DNA from: Tetragonia tetragonoides
Taxonomy: Eukaryota > Streptophyta > Magnoliopsida > Caryophyllales > Aizoaceae
Direction: 5' to 3'
DNA: 64,000 bases
NCBI GenBank assembly: GCA_038025085.1
Contig: CM076152.1
Span: 25,380,001 to 25,444,000 of the forward strand
Position 1 is the first letter of the stretch, and each line of letters begins with the position of its first letter. The position numbers were made by a program, and so were the translations under genes. This document shows positions 12,270-24,399 of the stretch, piece after piece. Under the pieces are notes generated by a model, which saw only the letters and a list, made by a program, of their open reading frames with translations, was not told the DNA's origin and did not search any database.

Positions 12270-12283
12270 AAAGTGGGGGCTTC
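12270..12283 (+). promoter_or_regulatory. Polypurine tract of Tat1
   Basis: The sequence aaagtgggggcttc lies immediately 5' of the LTR start TGTAGACACC. It would prime plus-strand DNA synthesis. Confidence 0.7.
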
Positions 12284-13540
12284 TGTAGACACCCTAATCG
12301 GTTCTTATCCCCTGACACCGCAACGCCCGATGATGATGGTAATGGAATAACATGGACGTAAGTAGAAAAGGACATTACTCGAAAATCTAGACCAAATTCC
12401 TTGACGCGACCTGCCCGGCGGCCAGCGCGTGACAGCAGAGGTTGTCTGACCAGCCGCTGGCCCCAGCGGCCACCGCGGTCCTCAGCTGCCGTCCGTGTGG
12501 CCGCTGAACCAAATTTTTTACTGGGCCGAGTTTTGGCGCGGGGCTTTCGGCCCTAGGTCCCCAAATTCGTCCCCCAACTCTATAAATACTCCCTTTCAGC
12601 CTCTTTTCCAGAAGGTCAGTCAGTTCATAATTTTAAGAGCATTGAGAGCACATATTTCTCCAATTTCAGAAATCTGAAGATCTAAGCAAGCAATACACCT
12701 AGCCTAGCACCCAAGATCGAAGAGCAATCCCAATTCTACTAGTCCCGTTCGAATAGAACGTCCAGGTTAACCATCCTGAGGGCCTAATTCTTTATTAAAG
12801 CTCTTATTTTATCATTTATTAATCATGTTTTATTTAGCTTTTGATTATGGTTGAATAAATTTGCATGCCTTTGATTTTGTATATAATTATGTATGATTAG
12901 TTAGTATAAAGTTTGCGTCTTTTTATTAGTTTATGCAAGTTTGCATATTTTTATAGTTTTTTATTGCATATAGTAGCCTCCTAGGTTTATTTTAGCATAA
13001 AGTTAGCACCTTTGCATTATTTATTATTCTTTTGAAGATACTAACGGTTTTATTGATGTGCATATGCAATTTTTGGCGCGTTTAGCAAAGTTGGTAGGTT
13101 GGAGCGTTAATTTAATGCTCTATATCATGTTTATGCTTGTTAATAGTATGCACGTAAATTGGATCTAAATCATGCAAAGTGATAAAGTAGGTAATTTGGT
13201 TGCTCTTAACCCGCCTAGTCAATTTGGGGACTATTGGACGACCGGATTTGTATGGAACCATCTAGCATAAATAAATATTTGACATGGATAAGCATAGTAG
13301 AGACCGTTAATACGGGCGATTTAGATGAGATTCGTTTTGTTTATTTCGTACCTGCATCCCCGAACTCAATTGGGGTGCACTTTTGATGGTTTCCAATTGT
13401 TTCGTTAAAAATTGGTGGCGGCTTCCTACTTGCAAAATTGTTGTTCATTATGATTAATTTGAATCGCATGCATATATTTAAGAACCATTAATTCCAACTA
13501 AATGTTTCAATTAAGCGCCGGAAAGGCGAGGGTTCTTACA
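12284..13540 (+). mobile_element. Tat1 3' LTR
   Basis: The LTR runs from TGTAGACACC to GGTTCTTACA, 1257 bp. A GC-rich patch at about 12415-12510 precedes a clear TATA box at 12581-12588 (tataaata). A polypurine tract and tandem repeats precede the LTR, which fits a 3' LTR. The 5' LTR is not in the window. Parts (the 'gaccgttaatacgggcg' area and the terminus) resemble the Tat2 LTR at 51637-52939, so the two belong to related families. Confidence 0.85.
12581..12588 (+). promoter_or_regulatory. TATA box in Tat1 LTR
   Basis: Sequence tataaata lies about 300 bp inside the LTR, in the usual U3 position and sense orientation. Confidence 0.6.
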
Positions 13541-13734
13541 ACTACTGCTGGTGCACTGCTAGGAATGCACTGCTGTTGGTGCAGTGTTGCTGCTACAGCA
13601 GTGCTATTGTTGTTAGTGATGTGTTGACCAAAATTTATGTTTTCAAGGTAAAGTGCAATGGGAAGAGTAAAAAATCATGATGTCCATCAATGGCAATGTA
13701 ATGAGTTCATAAAAATACAACAGGAGGGCTGACC

Positions 13735-15526
13735 TGAAGAAGGACTTAGAAGATCTAGGCGTCGACATGATTTAGCTGTGATACAAGAGAATCAAAGAGA
13801 AAGTCATGATGATCCAAGGAACCAAGAGACTAAAGGAGTTGATGATGAAGATGAATCCATGATAACTAAGAGTATGAATACACTTTCTCTATATATATTT
13901 ATGTTTTAAAGTTAATTTCTTTCTCATGACTTGTAACAATTACGTATATTATGGATGATAGCACCTGTTAATAAAAAGAAGAGAGGGGCAACGGAATTAC
14001 TTGACATACATGAACATACTTTGGAAGAGCGTGTAGCTATCTTCTTCATTGCAGCGAATGAACCTATTGGACCTGAAAAAGAACTCGGCAAGTTTAGTTT
14101 ATTTTTGGGAACAATAGCTACCAATCACTCTTGGGCACCCTTAACATATACAAGCTGGCATAATGTCCCAGACAAAGATAGGATGTGGGAATATATCAAT
14201 GTAAGTTTATGATAATGGTTCACTGGTTATGTCTTTTGTTGATTGATTTGAATGCTAATGCAATTATGTCGACGACTATAGAGAAAGTACATACTTCCTC
14301 CTACTACAAAGAAATGGGTGTTAGCAACAATTGCTGCTTCTTGGAGGGGTTTTAAATGTCGAATCAAAGAGCAACACTTCTACAAATATGTGAACAATGA
14401 AGAAAGATGGGAACATCGACCCAAAAGAGTACCAGGCCCAGATTTCAAACTACGTTTACTGTATTGGATCATGGAAAAAGTGCATGTAAGCATTTGATTG
14501 TAATGTGGCTATTTCTTTTTGAAGACTCGATCAGTATATCATTTTGTTGTTTATTATCTTTGTTTATAAACTCCAGCTTATCTATTTTTTTTTTTATAGA
14601 ACATATGTGATAAAAATCAGGGAAATCGCGAGATGCAAAGTAATAATCACACGGCAGGACCTGTAAGCTTTCCAAGAGTACATCAGAAATTGGTAAGGAT
14701 AAGAAAAAAGACCATTAGTAATATGTTGATGTTTGTGGGGTTTTTTTTCTACTGATTTGGTGCGTGGATTTCCCTTTTGTCATTCTCTAACTTATCACGT
14801 TCATACCTCTCAGCCAAGCAAAGATGAAAAACCACAATCGATCAAAAGAATACTGTTTGGAGAAACCCGAAAAAGGCAAGAAGGTCGTACTTACAAACAA
14901 CCTGATGATGATACGCGTGCTAAAATTGTAAGTATTCTTTCCGTAGTGATATTAAGTTTGAAAGGACAAGTTTACAGCACACTGTAATCCAAGGACAAGT
15001 TTACAGCACACTGTAATCCAATGTTTTTATGTTTGAGATTGGCCAAAATGAAGCAAATTGAACTGTCACAAGCTGCTGGAGAACTTGACAGTGAATTAGA
15101 TGCTTTTGATGAAGTCATGAACAAGGACGACTAAGGCTATTTGGGAGAGGGAAATGCAATACAATTTTCAAAGCTAAAGAAGATGGGTCATCTGTAATTG
15201 TCGCTTCAGAGATTCTTGAATCACTCAAATCTGACATGCAGAAGGAATTTGATAGTCACAAGGAATCACTGCAAGCTGAGTTACGAGTTGAAAAGGAATA
15301 TTTGGTCAAGGAAAGAGAGACTCAAGCCAAATTGTCCAAGACCCTTGAGACTCAGATTGCTACCGTCTTTGATATGCGAATAGAGATAGAGAATCAAAAA
15401 GAGAAAGCGGCTCAAGATTTGGCTTCAAGGGCGCTTGCTCACCTACTTCAAATGGTGCCAAATGCAACTCCAGAGATGTTGACAAAGGCTATAAAATCAT
15501 CACTTTCTGTCAACCAAAATCAGTAA
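13735..15526 (+). CDS. TNP1-like plant transposase-associated gene of the CACTA element
   Basis: Exons readable by eye are about 13735-13873, 13955-14201, 14282-14485, 14600-14692, 14814-14927 and about 15045-15526, most with GT/AG borders (for example GTAAGT at 14202 and 14928). Key segments are KKWVLATIAASWRGFKCR, then NICDKNQGNREMQSNN followed by HTAGPVSF, then RILFGETRKRQEGR. This is the pattern of the plant transposase family named after Ptta/En/Spm (Transposase_24), which resembles the DNA-binding TNPA/TNP1 partner protein. The C-terminus is a predicted coiled coil (ELRVEKEYLVKERETQ) ending SLSVNQNQ. A stop near 15132 and a frame change before 15200 suggest decay or an unseen splice. 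The true start is uncertain. Confidence 0.7.
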
Positions 15527-16236
15527 CGGGTGACACATAACCTAGAGCACGCTCATGTAAGGTATTTCTCTTAGTACTACATATAAACTTGGTGATCCTT
15601 TTATACTTACTCCTTTCTAGACGAGAATGCTCTGCCATCCCCTTCCCCTTCTTTCTTTCTCCTTTTCTTCTTCTGGCTTGTGATTTTGGGGATGTTATTC
15701 TGAAATAAGTGTGGCGGTCAATCGGTGATACTTTTGAAGTTGGGGTTGTTGGATGTTGGTTGTGGTTCTATGTTGACAGGTTTTCGGAAATCATAAATTC
15801 TGGGATATCCGTTTTACAGAGGAAACTCTGCCGAATTTTAGACGTGTTTTTATTATTTTTGATTTGTTATTTGTTAGAAAGTGTACCGTGTTTGTAATAT
15901 GAAGAATGCGTAAGCCGTGATTTGTTTTTTCTGTTTGGTTAACTAATAAACTAATGTTGGTTTTATTAATTTTAATGTAGGGTTTTGGATGGCTTCTTTT
16001 GTTGGAGGAACGTAACGTGTTGGGTGCTTGAGAAGATCATTTTTGGTCACTTGATGGAATTGTCAACTTTTGGAGCGTTAAATATTGTGTAGTGGGAATA
16101 TATAAATTCTTGCCTATATATATTATGTATATAGTGGGCGCTCTTCGTACTTTGAAATGAGACGCCTCATTATTTATGAGAAATATTGGATATGTATTTC
16201 AAATAGTATTTTGAGAATATATATAAATATATAATG
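15527..16236 (+). other. CACTA 3' non-coding region
   Basis: No gene is recognised. The sequence is AT-rich and leads to the dinucleotide repeats. The open frame at 15709-15897 has no recognisable feature. Confidence 0.4.
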
Positions 16237-16482
<246 letters not shown>

Positions 16483-16487
16483 ATGAA

Positions 16488-16826
16488 AGTGTTGGCATAG
16501 AGAGGAAAAAAACGTGGCCTTAAATTGTACTTTGATCATTTGAAAGTGTTGGCATAAGTCATTAAAACCGTTGGCTTCCTTCGCAATGTAAAACCGTTGG
16601 CATAGATTACTTGTGGCAACACTAAGCCAAACGTGTTGGCATAGATCATTTATGGCCACACTAACAAAAAAGTGTTGGCATAGTCTAAGAAAGTGTTGGC
16701 ATAGTTCTGTGCCAACGCCTATGAAACTCAATAGCTTGATAAGTGTTGGCTAAAGTCTTTGCCCACACTTTCTCCACTTTCAACAACACTTTTTAGGCGT
16801 TGTCTAAGCCCATTTTTCTTGTAGTG
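16488..16826. repeat. CACTA subterminal repeats and terminal inverted repeat
   Basis: At least six variants of 'gtgttggcata' occur in the last 340 bp, one of them ('ttctgtgccaacgcc') in inverse orientation. The terminal sequence is TTTTCTTGTAGTG. Such subterminal arrays are the binding sites of the TNPA-type protein in En/Spm elements. Confidence 0.75.
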
Positions 16827-17056
16827 AGTCAACCATGCAATTATGTGATAAAACGATCATATAAACCAAATTCACAGCGATATCATATAATCAAATGAAA
16901 TAGTCTTGCAATGAGACAAATTGCAAGTAAATAATAGTCATAAATATTTGTTGCCTATGCAACCACACCAATCATCAAACTTGACCACGCAAGGCCATCA
17001 CTATAGCTAACAGATTAATAAAACTCGAGTAAAAGTACCAAAGCAATAATCTAGTT

Positions 17057-17757
17057 CTACTTGGCACTTGCACACATCTTCTTCGCACTAGCGGACTCGT
17101 CATGATCGTCCTTCCACCTAGGCTTCACCTCCTAGTAGGGCGTGTACAGATAAGCATAACCACCGAACTTTTAGGGCATGAAACGCTTCCTGAAGTCATC
17201 GGCGTGTTTGCGCTTCTTGGGCTAGCAGTACTCGCAAATATCCTTTGGTGTAGGCACTAGCACACGGTTTACCTTTCACTCGAACTCGGACAGGCATAAC
17301 TTAGCTGCCACGCCTGTAAAGTAGAGAGACCATCTCGTACCTTCACCGTACTTCTTCTCATGTAGATTAACACTCTTGGAGACTATGTCGTCGTACTTCT
17401 CCTTCAGTCCCATCCCAGGATGGATGTAGGTAGACCAGCTAACAGTAGCTCTACCTATAAGCCTCCATGTAGACTCGTGCAGTTCTCATACTGATAACGC
17501 TCGATCGTAGTATAAGCACGTCGTATGTAGATACGTATATCATCGAGCTCAGCATCTGTAGCAAATAATGGCTCGAAGAGATATGTTGATCCATCATGGG
17601 TGTAGACATCTGAGGCTACGTGGCATGGGACGAATAGGTGACGTCCTAACATGACCCGAGCTCGAAGATATATGTTGGTCCACATTTTAAGGCCCTGTGA
17701 AGAGAATGACCAACTCTCTCTATAGGAGGGGACACCGAAGGGTACAAGCAAAGTCAA
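17057..17757 (-). pseudogene. Decayed ORF of unknown family, probable last exon of PMD gene 2
   Basis: An acceptor TTCTCTTCACAG near 17695 leads into GLKMWTNIYLRARVMLG, then DIRIYIRRAYTTIERYQYE and KYDDIVSKS. The product ends AKKMCASAK with a stop at 17057-17059. The C-terminal 230 residues match the ORF at 63223-63730 closely. This copy carries at least four nonsense changes absent from the other (in place of two Trp, a Gln and a Lys) and has Arg for the second His of the C-x2-C-x6-H-x6-H motif. I do not recognise the domain. Confidence 0.55.
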
Positions 17758-17817
17758 ACAAGAACGTTACACTAAGCACTCCACTTGTTAAACAAAAAGA
17801 GGAAGTGATACTTACAG

Positions 17818-20800
17818 CACGAGGTCCTCTTCCCCTTCCTGCAATGCTGGGGTAACTCTTCTTCAGCAAATGGATAAACTTGAACATTCGAGAAGTCTGC
17901 TTGCGGTCAAGCTACAAATAAACAAAGTGTTAAAAAAGCATTCTAGCAACATGCAAATACGCAAACGAGAACATACCCCCACATGAGCCCCGCTCTCGCA
18001 AGGGTCAGACCTCCGCATCCTCTTGAATAAACCGCTTCGTCACGTGAGCCCTGCTCTCACCAAGGTACCTCACCTCGGTACTAGAAAGAACTACACTCGG
18101 GGGCTGACCGCTAGCTCTACCTTTCCTACGATGTGGCACCACTGGACCATCATACGAAACAAGAAAGTTATGATGAAAACTACAAAAATGGTAATCGCAA
18201 CACCAGCTCAAAAATTACCAGGGGTCTGAAATTAGTCATCAATCGCTTCAAGCAGTCTGTGAGATATGCTACAGTGGGATGCAAAGCCTCCTCAAGGGTG
18301 GTCATGTAGTTCGAAGCATTAAAACCCTGCATCAACACCATCAGATCAACTGCGCTCAAACTGCGTAGGTCGAACATAGTCATCGGTGGATCCTCTGGAA
18401 TACGATTGGTAACAAACTCTAGATAAACCTGTCGAGATAAGCGATCCCCCAATTACCACTGAAAGCTAAAGGGTCCCTCAAAAACAATTCTCTAGCATGA
18501 CACTTGGAAAACATCACCGGTGATATGCCCTGACACATCGACAATCCTCTCGAAAGTGTCCCAAGCCACCTGCAAGATACAACATTAAAAATTTATTCAC
18601 ATCAAATGAAATTTTACAAGACATGACATGTACGACTTACCGTGTCATACGCTCTGTTCTCAAAGGTAGCTTTGAAGACTCTAAGGCTGCTGAAGTCTTG
18701 AGTATCCCTATCTGCCAACCTAGCACCTAGTGAGAACGTCCTCAACCCTGGTCGAGCTGGAGCCAAGGGTGGGAAATACTCAAAAATCCACAACTGACAA
18801 CACGAAGCAGCAAGGTAAAAAGGCAGATCACAATACAAGTGTTTGAAAAAAACAAAGGGAAAGGACTTACCTCTAAAATCCTCCATGGTCCAAATAGCCG
18901 TCTTGCTTCCCGTTCTATGAAGGTCAACAAGCTTGCCTACACCATCTGATCAAGGTCTCATAAGAAGGAGCACGAAAGTTGTACTCTTGTACCTCCTCAA
19001 GTCTCTCTAAACAACGCAGATATCCTATTACGCAAACGCTCTTCTTCTGAGAGAAGATCATGGCCCCCAACAAATCACTAAGAAGAAAACGATTCTTCTG
19101 GTCCTCCGAAGGCCCGTGCATGATAAAAGCCTCCTACAATGAGGTCAAGCCGACTTTCCCCTCACTAGCAAACTTCTGGGAAACCAAACCATACATGTCA
19201 TACATCAAAGCCTCATTCTTATAATAATGAGGATCATAAGGGATCCTAATACGCCCCCTGAAGCTAAAGCCAGTCAGTATGGAAAACTGATAAAGAGTCG
19301 GAAACATCTCTCCCACTGGAGTATGAAATGAGCTGGTCGTATCTGTAACACCCCCGAATTCGCAACGATTTCCCGGGAACTATCGACATCGCTGTGCATG
19401 ACTCGACACCACTGAACCGTCACGAATCCAAAGGCGTTACTGCAACATTTATCAATAAGGAGTAAATGCTAAGCAGAAAGAAAGATTAGGCATCAAAAGG
19501 AGCTTCTAAGGAACTAATTAATCTAAACAGTTAATATCAGAGTTGTCTATATAGTGAGCTTAAACCATTAAACCAAATTTATTACAATTTGCCTTCAAGG
19601 GCGGAAACCAATAAAAATCCCAACGACCTAAACTGAACGGAAACAGATCTAAGGATCGACGCCAACTGTAACCTTCCAAGTTGTACGTCCTCAATCAACT
19701 AAACCTGCACTTTGGTTTCCGTGACGGCAACAAAAATACAGAAGGAAAGAAAAGAAACAAAAGAGAAACAAAAATGAGATAAACTGAATAAACGTCATCC
19801 GTACCCAGTAAAAATATTTCGCAAACCTTACCTTAGGTTTTAGAAGAATCATTGAAATTCATTTGCATACGCACATAATCAGATAATCAAGCATACGCAC
19901 AACGACATTCCTTTACATACAATTTTTGTATAGTGATCATACGAAATACGACATAGACAATCCGTCTTGATTAGAGAGATGTAAGAGAGCGAATAGAACA
20001 GCGATTACCCATACTGTTTATCGAAGATACAATCACACCATGGACTTAATGACTCTAGTGTGTACACTACCTCTAGTACAATTACACGAGCCTTGGGGAC
20101 TTAATAAATGGGGAATGATCCGTCCCAGACACACTGTGAGGTGTCCATAAGTAACTTAACCATTAGGTGCAATCCCGATTACTCGACTACTCCTAGGGAT
20201 CCATTAGCAGTCTTACTCTCATTTAATTCAATTCACATAATTTGTATTGATTCACATAAGTGGTACTACGAGACCACGACTTACTAATTCATTTCATGCT
20301 ATAGACAATGAATAGTAAATAACGACGATAAATGATAATTCAATACGAAGAGAATTAAACATGCTTTAATTTAATAATGACGATAATTCAATAATGATGA
20401 TAAGTAATGTCTAGCACAATTTCGGCAGCACTTCGGCATGGTAATATGATTATCCAAAACTTCACAAATCATCTAAGACATTCAATCAATAATATATAGG
20501 TGCTCACTAGCACTCAATAATACCCATACCAATTAGCACTTATTTAATAGCATAATAATACTAATAATTCACCATTTAATAATTGTCCTATAATCATCAT
20601 ATGGATTAATTAATTCCCAAAACATGATAACATCAACATGCTAATTATAATTCATATTTACAGTAGTAAACATGCTTAGTAATTCTCATAATAACGACGA
20701 TATAATTTAATCATGCTTTGCATATTAAATTCACGACAAATACCAAATTAGCACATAACACATCAAAATAGATTTGATGGGGCTTTGGAAGAAGGTAGGC

Positions 20801-22563
20801 ATGAGCACTTACAACTAATACGCTACGAACACTAAGTATGCTCCAACCAATCGACGTTAATCACGCTTGCTCGTTAGGTCCTAATTAAAAACAATTACCA
20901 AATCAGTGTTAATTAAATATCAAAATACAAACAGTAACAAAATATTGATATGATATTTTTATTAAATTTCTTTATTTATTTCAACCAATCTAGGCTTTTG
21001 AAAATCCGAATTCGGATTCCGAATTAGTGCAGAAAAATAAAAATATTATGTAAAAAAATACTGAAAATCGAATTAATAATTACGAAAAATATAAAAACGA
21101 AACCCTAACTTTAAAGCTAGGTCTAGGTCACGGGTACCCATGCATGGGACCCATAACCCAACCCATCACCACCCACCGACCACCTTGGGCGGCGGTGATG
21201 GCTCGTCGGTGACCGGGAGATAGAACGAACGGGAGAGAAGAGAGATAGAACGAACGGGAGAGAAGAGAGATAGAGCGACGACCACTGGCCCACGCCGGCC
21301 ACTCACCGGTGGCCACCCAAGCGACGACCTGGTGGTCTGGTGACCCCACAAACGCAAAACAGAGGGGAGGGGGAAAACGCGAAGAGAAAGAGAGAAGGGA
21401 AAAGAAAGAGAAGAGAGAGGGGAGAGGAGAGAGAGAGGAGAGAGGACGTGGCGAGAGAGGGGAGAGAGAAAAGCCGAGGAGAGAGAAAACGTGAGAGAGA
21501 GAAAGCTTGAGGGTTTTGGCTCAGTTTGCAAAACTGATCAACTGTCTCACCTTTTCCTTATATAGGTCCTCAGTCAACCCAAGTCAAATACTACTAGGTT
21601 TAGGAATTTTATTTAATAATTTTCTAATCTAAAAAGCTAATTAAAACTATATAAATAATTCTTATTCATATATAAAACATTAACGAAACTCCCCAAAATT
21701 AATAAACGCAATTTATAAAAGTCCCATAATAATAATTAATATTATTATGGCTTTAATTAGATAAATCGAATCCTTAAATGAATATACGATTTAATCTCCG
21801 AAACTATTTATAAATCGATATAATAATTCTGGAAAATATTGGGGTATCAAAGTATACCAATACCTCACCAACAAACCCTGAACAATAATCATAGGCGCTC
21901 TCGAGGAAAAAGCAGGAACTACATACATAAAATGCTCAAAACCCAATATCAAAGTAGTAATGCTCAAAACAATGATCATAGGCGCTCTCGACAAGACTCA
22001 CGGATAAGGATCCAGTACGTGTTGGGCCCATGAGCCTGCATAACATCTCCAACCTCCTACCATTGGACATACAAGAAAATTTCACATGAATGAACTAAGT
22101 ACAACAATAATAATCTACATGTGAATATTCAAGATCAACACATCTACCGCAAAGTTTGCACATATGCTAGTGCTACTCATATAACTACCAATCCACCTCA
22201 ATCCCGATTTGTTCGTGTGCCGAAGCACAAACAGTTCAATACGGTTCAATACAGTTCAGTAAAGTTCAGTTCATCTACTACGAACTAGTAAAGAAACAAA
22301 ATAGAAAATACCTGGGTCAATGCAGACAGATGCTCATGCCTATCCAACAGAAAAGAACCACGATTCTAAGACTTTTTGGGTTCCCACTCCCATCGCAAAG
22401 AAAGATCCTGAAACAAGGAAACCTCGTCCACATGACGTGGTGGAAATGTTCAACCTAAAAGAAACCTAATACGAAAAGGGTCCCTCCTTTGCTCATCCTC
22501 AGTCATTTGAGCCTTCCCACTACCACCTCTTCTCTTTGGAGGCTTAATTGGACAATTTTGCAT
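17818..22563 (-). pseudogene. Plant mobile domain gene 2, interrupted by an LTR
   Basis: Exon 1 (22312-22563) begins MQNCPIKPPKRRGG and contains two stops. Exon 2 is split by the LTR at 19344-21849: upstream it reads GLLVRYWYT (21850-21880), downstream DTTSSFHTPVGEM (19310-19343), then FSILTGFSFRG. Later exons are at about 18880-19300, 18641-18797 (EYFPPLAPARPGLRT), 18230-18567 (IVFEGPFSFQW), 18005-18180 and 17818-17915 (LDRKQTSRMFKFIHLL). Exon order and splice sites match PMD gene 1, and the two proteins align exon by exon. Stops at 19134-19136 and elsewhere, a frameshift near 18925, and the LTR show it is dead. Confidence 0.75.
19344..21849 (-). mobile_element. Solo chromovirus LTR inside PMD gene 2 exon 2
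   Basis: On the minus strand it reads TGATACCCC to GGGGGTGTTACA, 2506 bp. It matches the LTR at 54970-57644 along its length (shared 'ggcgttactgcaacatttatca', 'aagtaacttaacc' and the GA-rich tract at about 21360-21500). No internal region is attached. A minus-strand TATA box (CCTATATAAGG) lies at about 21558-21568. A 33-bp tandem duplication (gagatagaacgaacgg) lies at about 21216-21270. The flanks give an imperfect target duplication (gtatc / gtata, offset by 2 bp). Confidence 0.85.
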
Positions 22564-23275
22564 TTTCTCTCTCCTCAAGGGGTCAAAGTTATTACTACAG
22601 ATTCTCTAGTTACAAGCTCTTAGAATACAGAAAGTAGACATGAAAATAATCAAGTTTGCAACAAAAAGCAGCGAAATTGATCAAGAATTGGTCTTACCGA
22701 CAAAATCTCCAAGCCTCCCTCCAACAATGGCGCTGGGCGAACAGGAAGAAGAAGAAGAAGTGATTTTGGCAAAAAAAAAATCACGACGCAGCTTGCAAAA
22801 TAGTCTAGCCAAAGCCAAGGCCCAGCCGCTAGCGGATGCGCCTGGTCATGGGCTAGCTGCTAGCAACTACCACCCAGCCCAGCTTATATGTCTGGGCTTC
22901 ACACGTGGGCCCCCCTTGTTCAACTTTTACAGATCAAATTCCATGCAGACGTACCCCGAGTGATACAATTCAAGTGTGCGGGCTTATTTTTAGAAATCCT
23001 TTAGTTTAAAATTTCGCAGATCAGTCTCAAGAAAATTCACGCTACAGTGCAAAGGCCTTGTCCGGTAAAACACACTCATTTGTTTTGCGGGGGCCCTTAT
23101 ACGCATGAGTCCAGTCTCGAGTATTTATTTTCCAAAATACATTTAGTTAGCACTTAGTGGTGTGCTAAATTTTATACATCTAGTTAGTACTAAGCGGTGC
23201 CCTAACTCTTGGGATGAATGTACCCCAAAAATACATATAGTTAGCACTAAGCGGTGTGCTAAATTTTATACATCT
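22564..23275. other. 5' flank of PMD gene 2 and short direct repeats beside LTR A
   Basis: A GC-rich patch with agccgctagcgg (about 22828-22880) and a minus-strand TATA-like CATATAAGC (about 22884-22892) could be the promoter of PMD gene 2. The short plus-strand frame at 22640-22963 looks fortuitous. At 23147-23275 a direct repeat built on 'gttagcactaagcggtg' occurs two to three times and ends exactly at the LTR A boundary. Confidence 0.5.
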
Positions 23276-24188
23276 TGTTTCGCCCGATTTTGAGGGGGTC
23301 GAATAATGGGAAGGAGCTAAGATCTCGGTATGAGGGAGGCGTCGCTGACCACTCTTCTGATCGACCAAATTGACTTGCAGAAGACAAGCAAAGATTAACT
23401 ACCTCGGGGGGTCGATCCGAGAAGACCCCTCCTATGGTAAAGTTATACGGCGGCTAGTACGTGAGGTACTTTAGAGCAAGAATGGTCGAATTATGGGCGT
23501 GGGTGTTGATAGGATGATCATGGATGGAATTGATATCTGAAGGACGCAATGTCCGAGCTGAATGTCAGAGGATTAGAATGTCCTCTCTTTCTTGCGTCAA
23601 TCAGAATGAATGTTCTCTGAGAATGGAAAAAACTTACTTGGCCTTGAATTTTGTGGATGTATATATAGGGCAAAAGTCGGCTAGCTTCGACAAATGAACA
23701 ACAACCATGTACCCTCATCCATACGCTCCTCCCTTAGTCGGTTTAGAGAGGGTGGTCACGTGAGTTTTGGTACGACCCCCAGAAAAAACGCCACGTTGGG
23801 GGTAGTATAATTGATGTACACTATTGACCTTGGGCCTTGAAGGAGTGGGCGCCAAGGCAATCACCCGAATCTTCCATGGAATATTCGTACAGTACACATG
23901 TTGGCGTCACCTCTGCGTTCTAGGGGCCTCCAAGGTCAATGCTCTGTATAGATCGACCATTTTGGCTTGCTGTAATCATGAGTCGATGTTTTTATCGACG
24001 TGATTCTTCTCAGGTCTGAATGGGATATTGAGTGGTGCTAGAGGGGATCCTCGATTTGGGCTCCTTTTGGCCTAGGAGGTCATCGCTTTGTGAGTTGGAA
24101 GGGATCTTGACCACGTCCTAGGCCAAGACCGTGTCTTCAGAGAGGAGTAATGGTTGACTCCTCGGCCATCTATATTTTTGGTACATCA
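23276..24188 (-). mobile_element. LTR A: 3' LTR of the old minus-strand Tat-type element A
   Basis: The limits are TGTTTCGCCC at 23276 and GGTACATCA at 24188 (plus-strand reading), 913 bp. It has the same termini and layout as LTRs B and C but is clearly more diverged. A minus-strand TATA box (CCCTATATATAC) lies at about 23657-23670. A purine-rich primer tract (GTGAGGGCAAAA, minus) abuts it at 24189-24200, which marks it as a 3' LTR on the minus strand. Confidence 0.8.
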
Positions 24189-24390
24189 TTTTGCCCTCAC
24201 ATCTTAATTAGCAGGGGGAAGGTCAGCTTTCGTCGAGTCCCGCTGATTGGACAATTCCAGGTTGGGCTTCTGATTCGGACCCATCTTCCCTCTTGGAAGG
24301 GCCTTTTGTTGGGACGGGTTGGTGGTGGGTGCGCCTGGGCCATCCATCTGTCACTCATGCGGAATCCGTGTTTTTCTAGGTTTCGTTTTC

Positions 24391-24399
24391 TATATATAG
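24391..24399 (+). promoter_or_regulatory. TATA box of antisense gene 1 in element A
   Basis: The sequence tatatatag on the plus strand lies 200 bp beyond LTR A. It aligns with the TATA box at 27155-27164 in element B and is followed by the same GAGAGAGAAAG motif. Confidence 0.55.

Larger units (their letters stand above)
1141..13540 (+). mobile_element. Tat1: 3' part of a Tat/Ogre-like Ty3/gypsy LTR retrotransposon
   Basis: The order seen is gag zinc knuckle, protease remnant, G-patch-like linker, reverse transcriptase, RNase H, second RNase H, integrase, antisense accessory genes, tandem repeats, polypurine tract and 3' LTR. The dual RNase H and the long segment between pol and the 3' LTR are hallmarks of the Tat lineage, which includes Ogre. 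The 5' LTR, primer site and most of gag lie outside the window or are lost. The right end at 13540 abuts CACTA sequence, so the element probably inserted into that transposon. Gag-pol carries stops, frameshifts and a protease deletion, so it is not autonomous. Confidence 0.85.
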
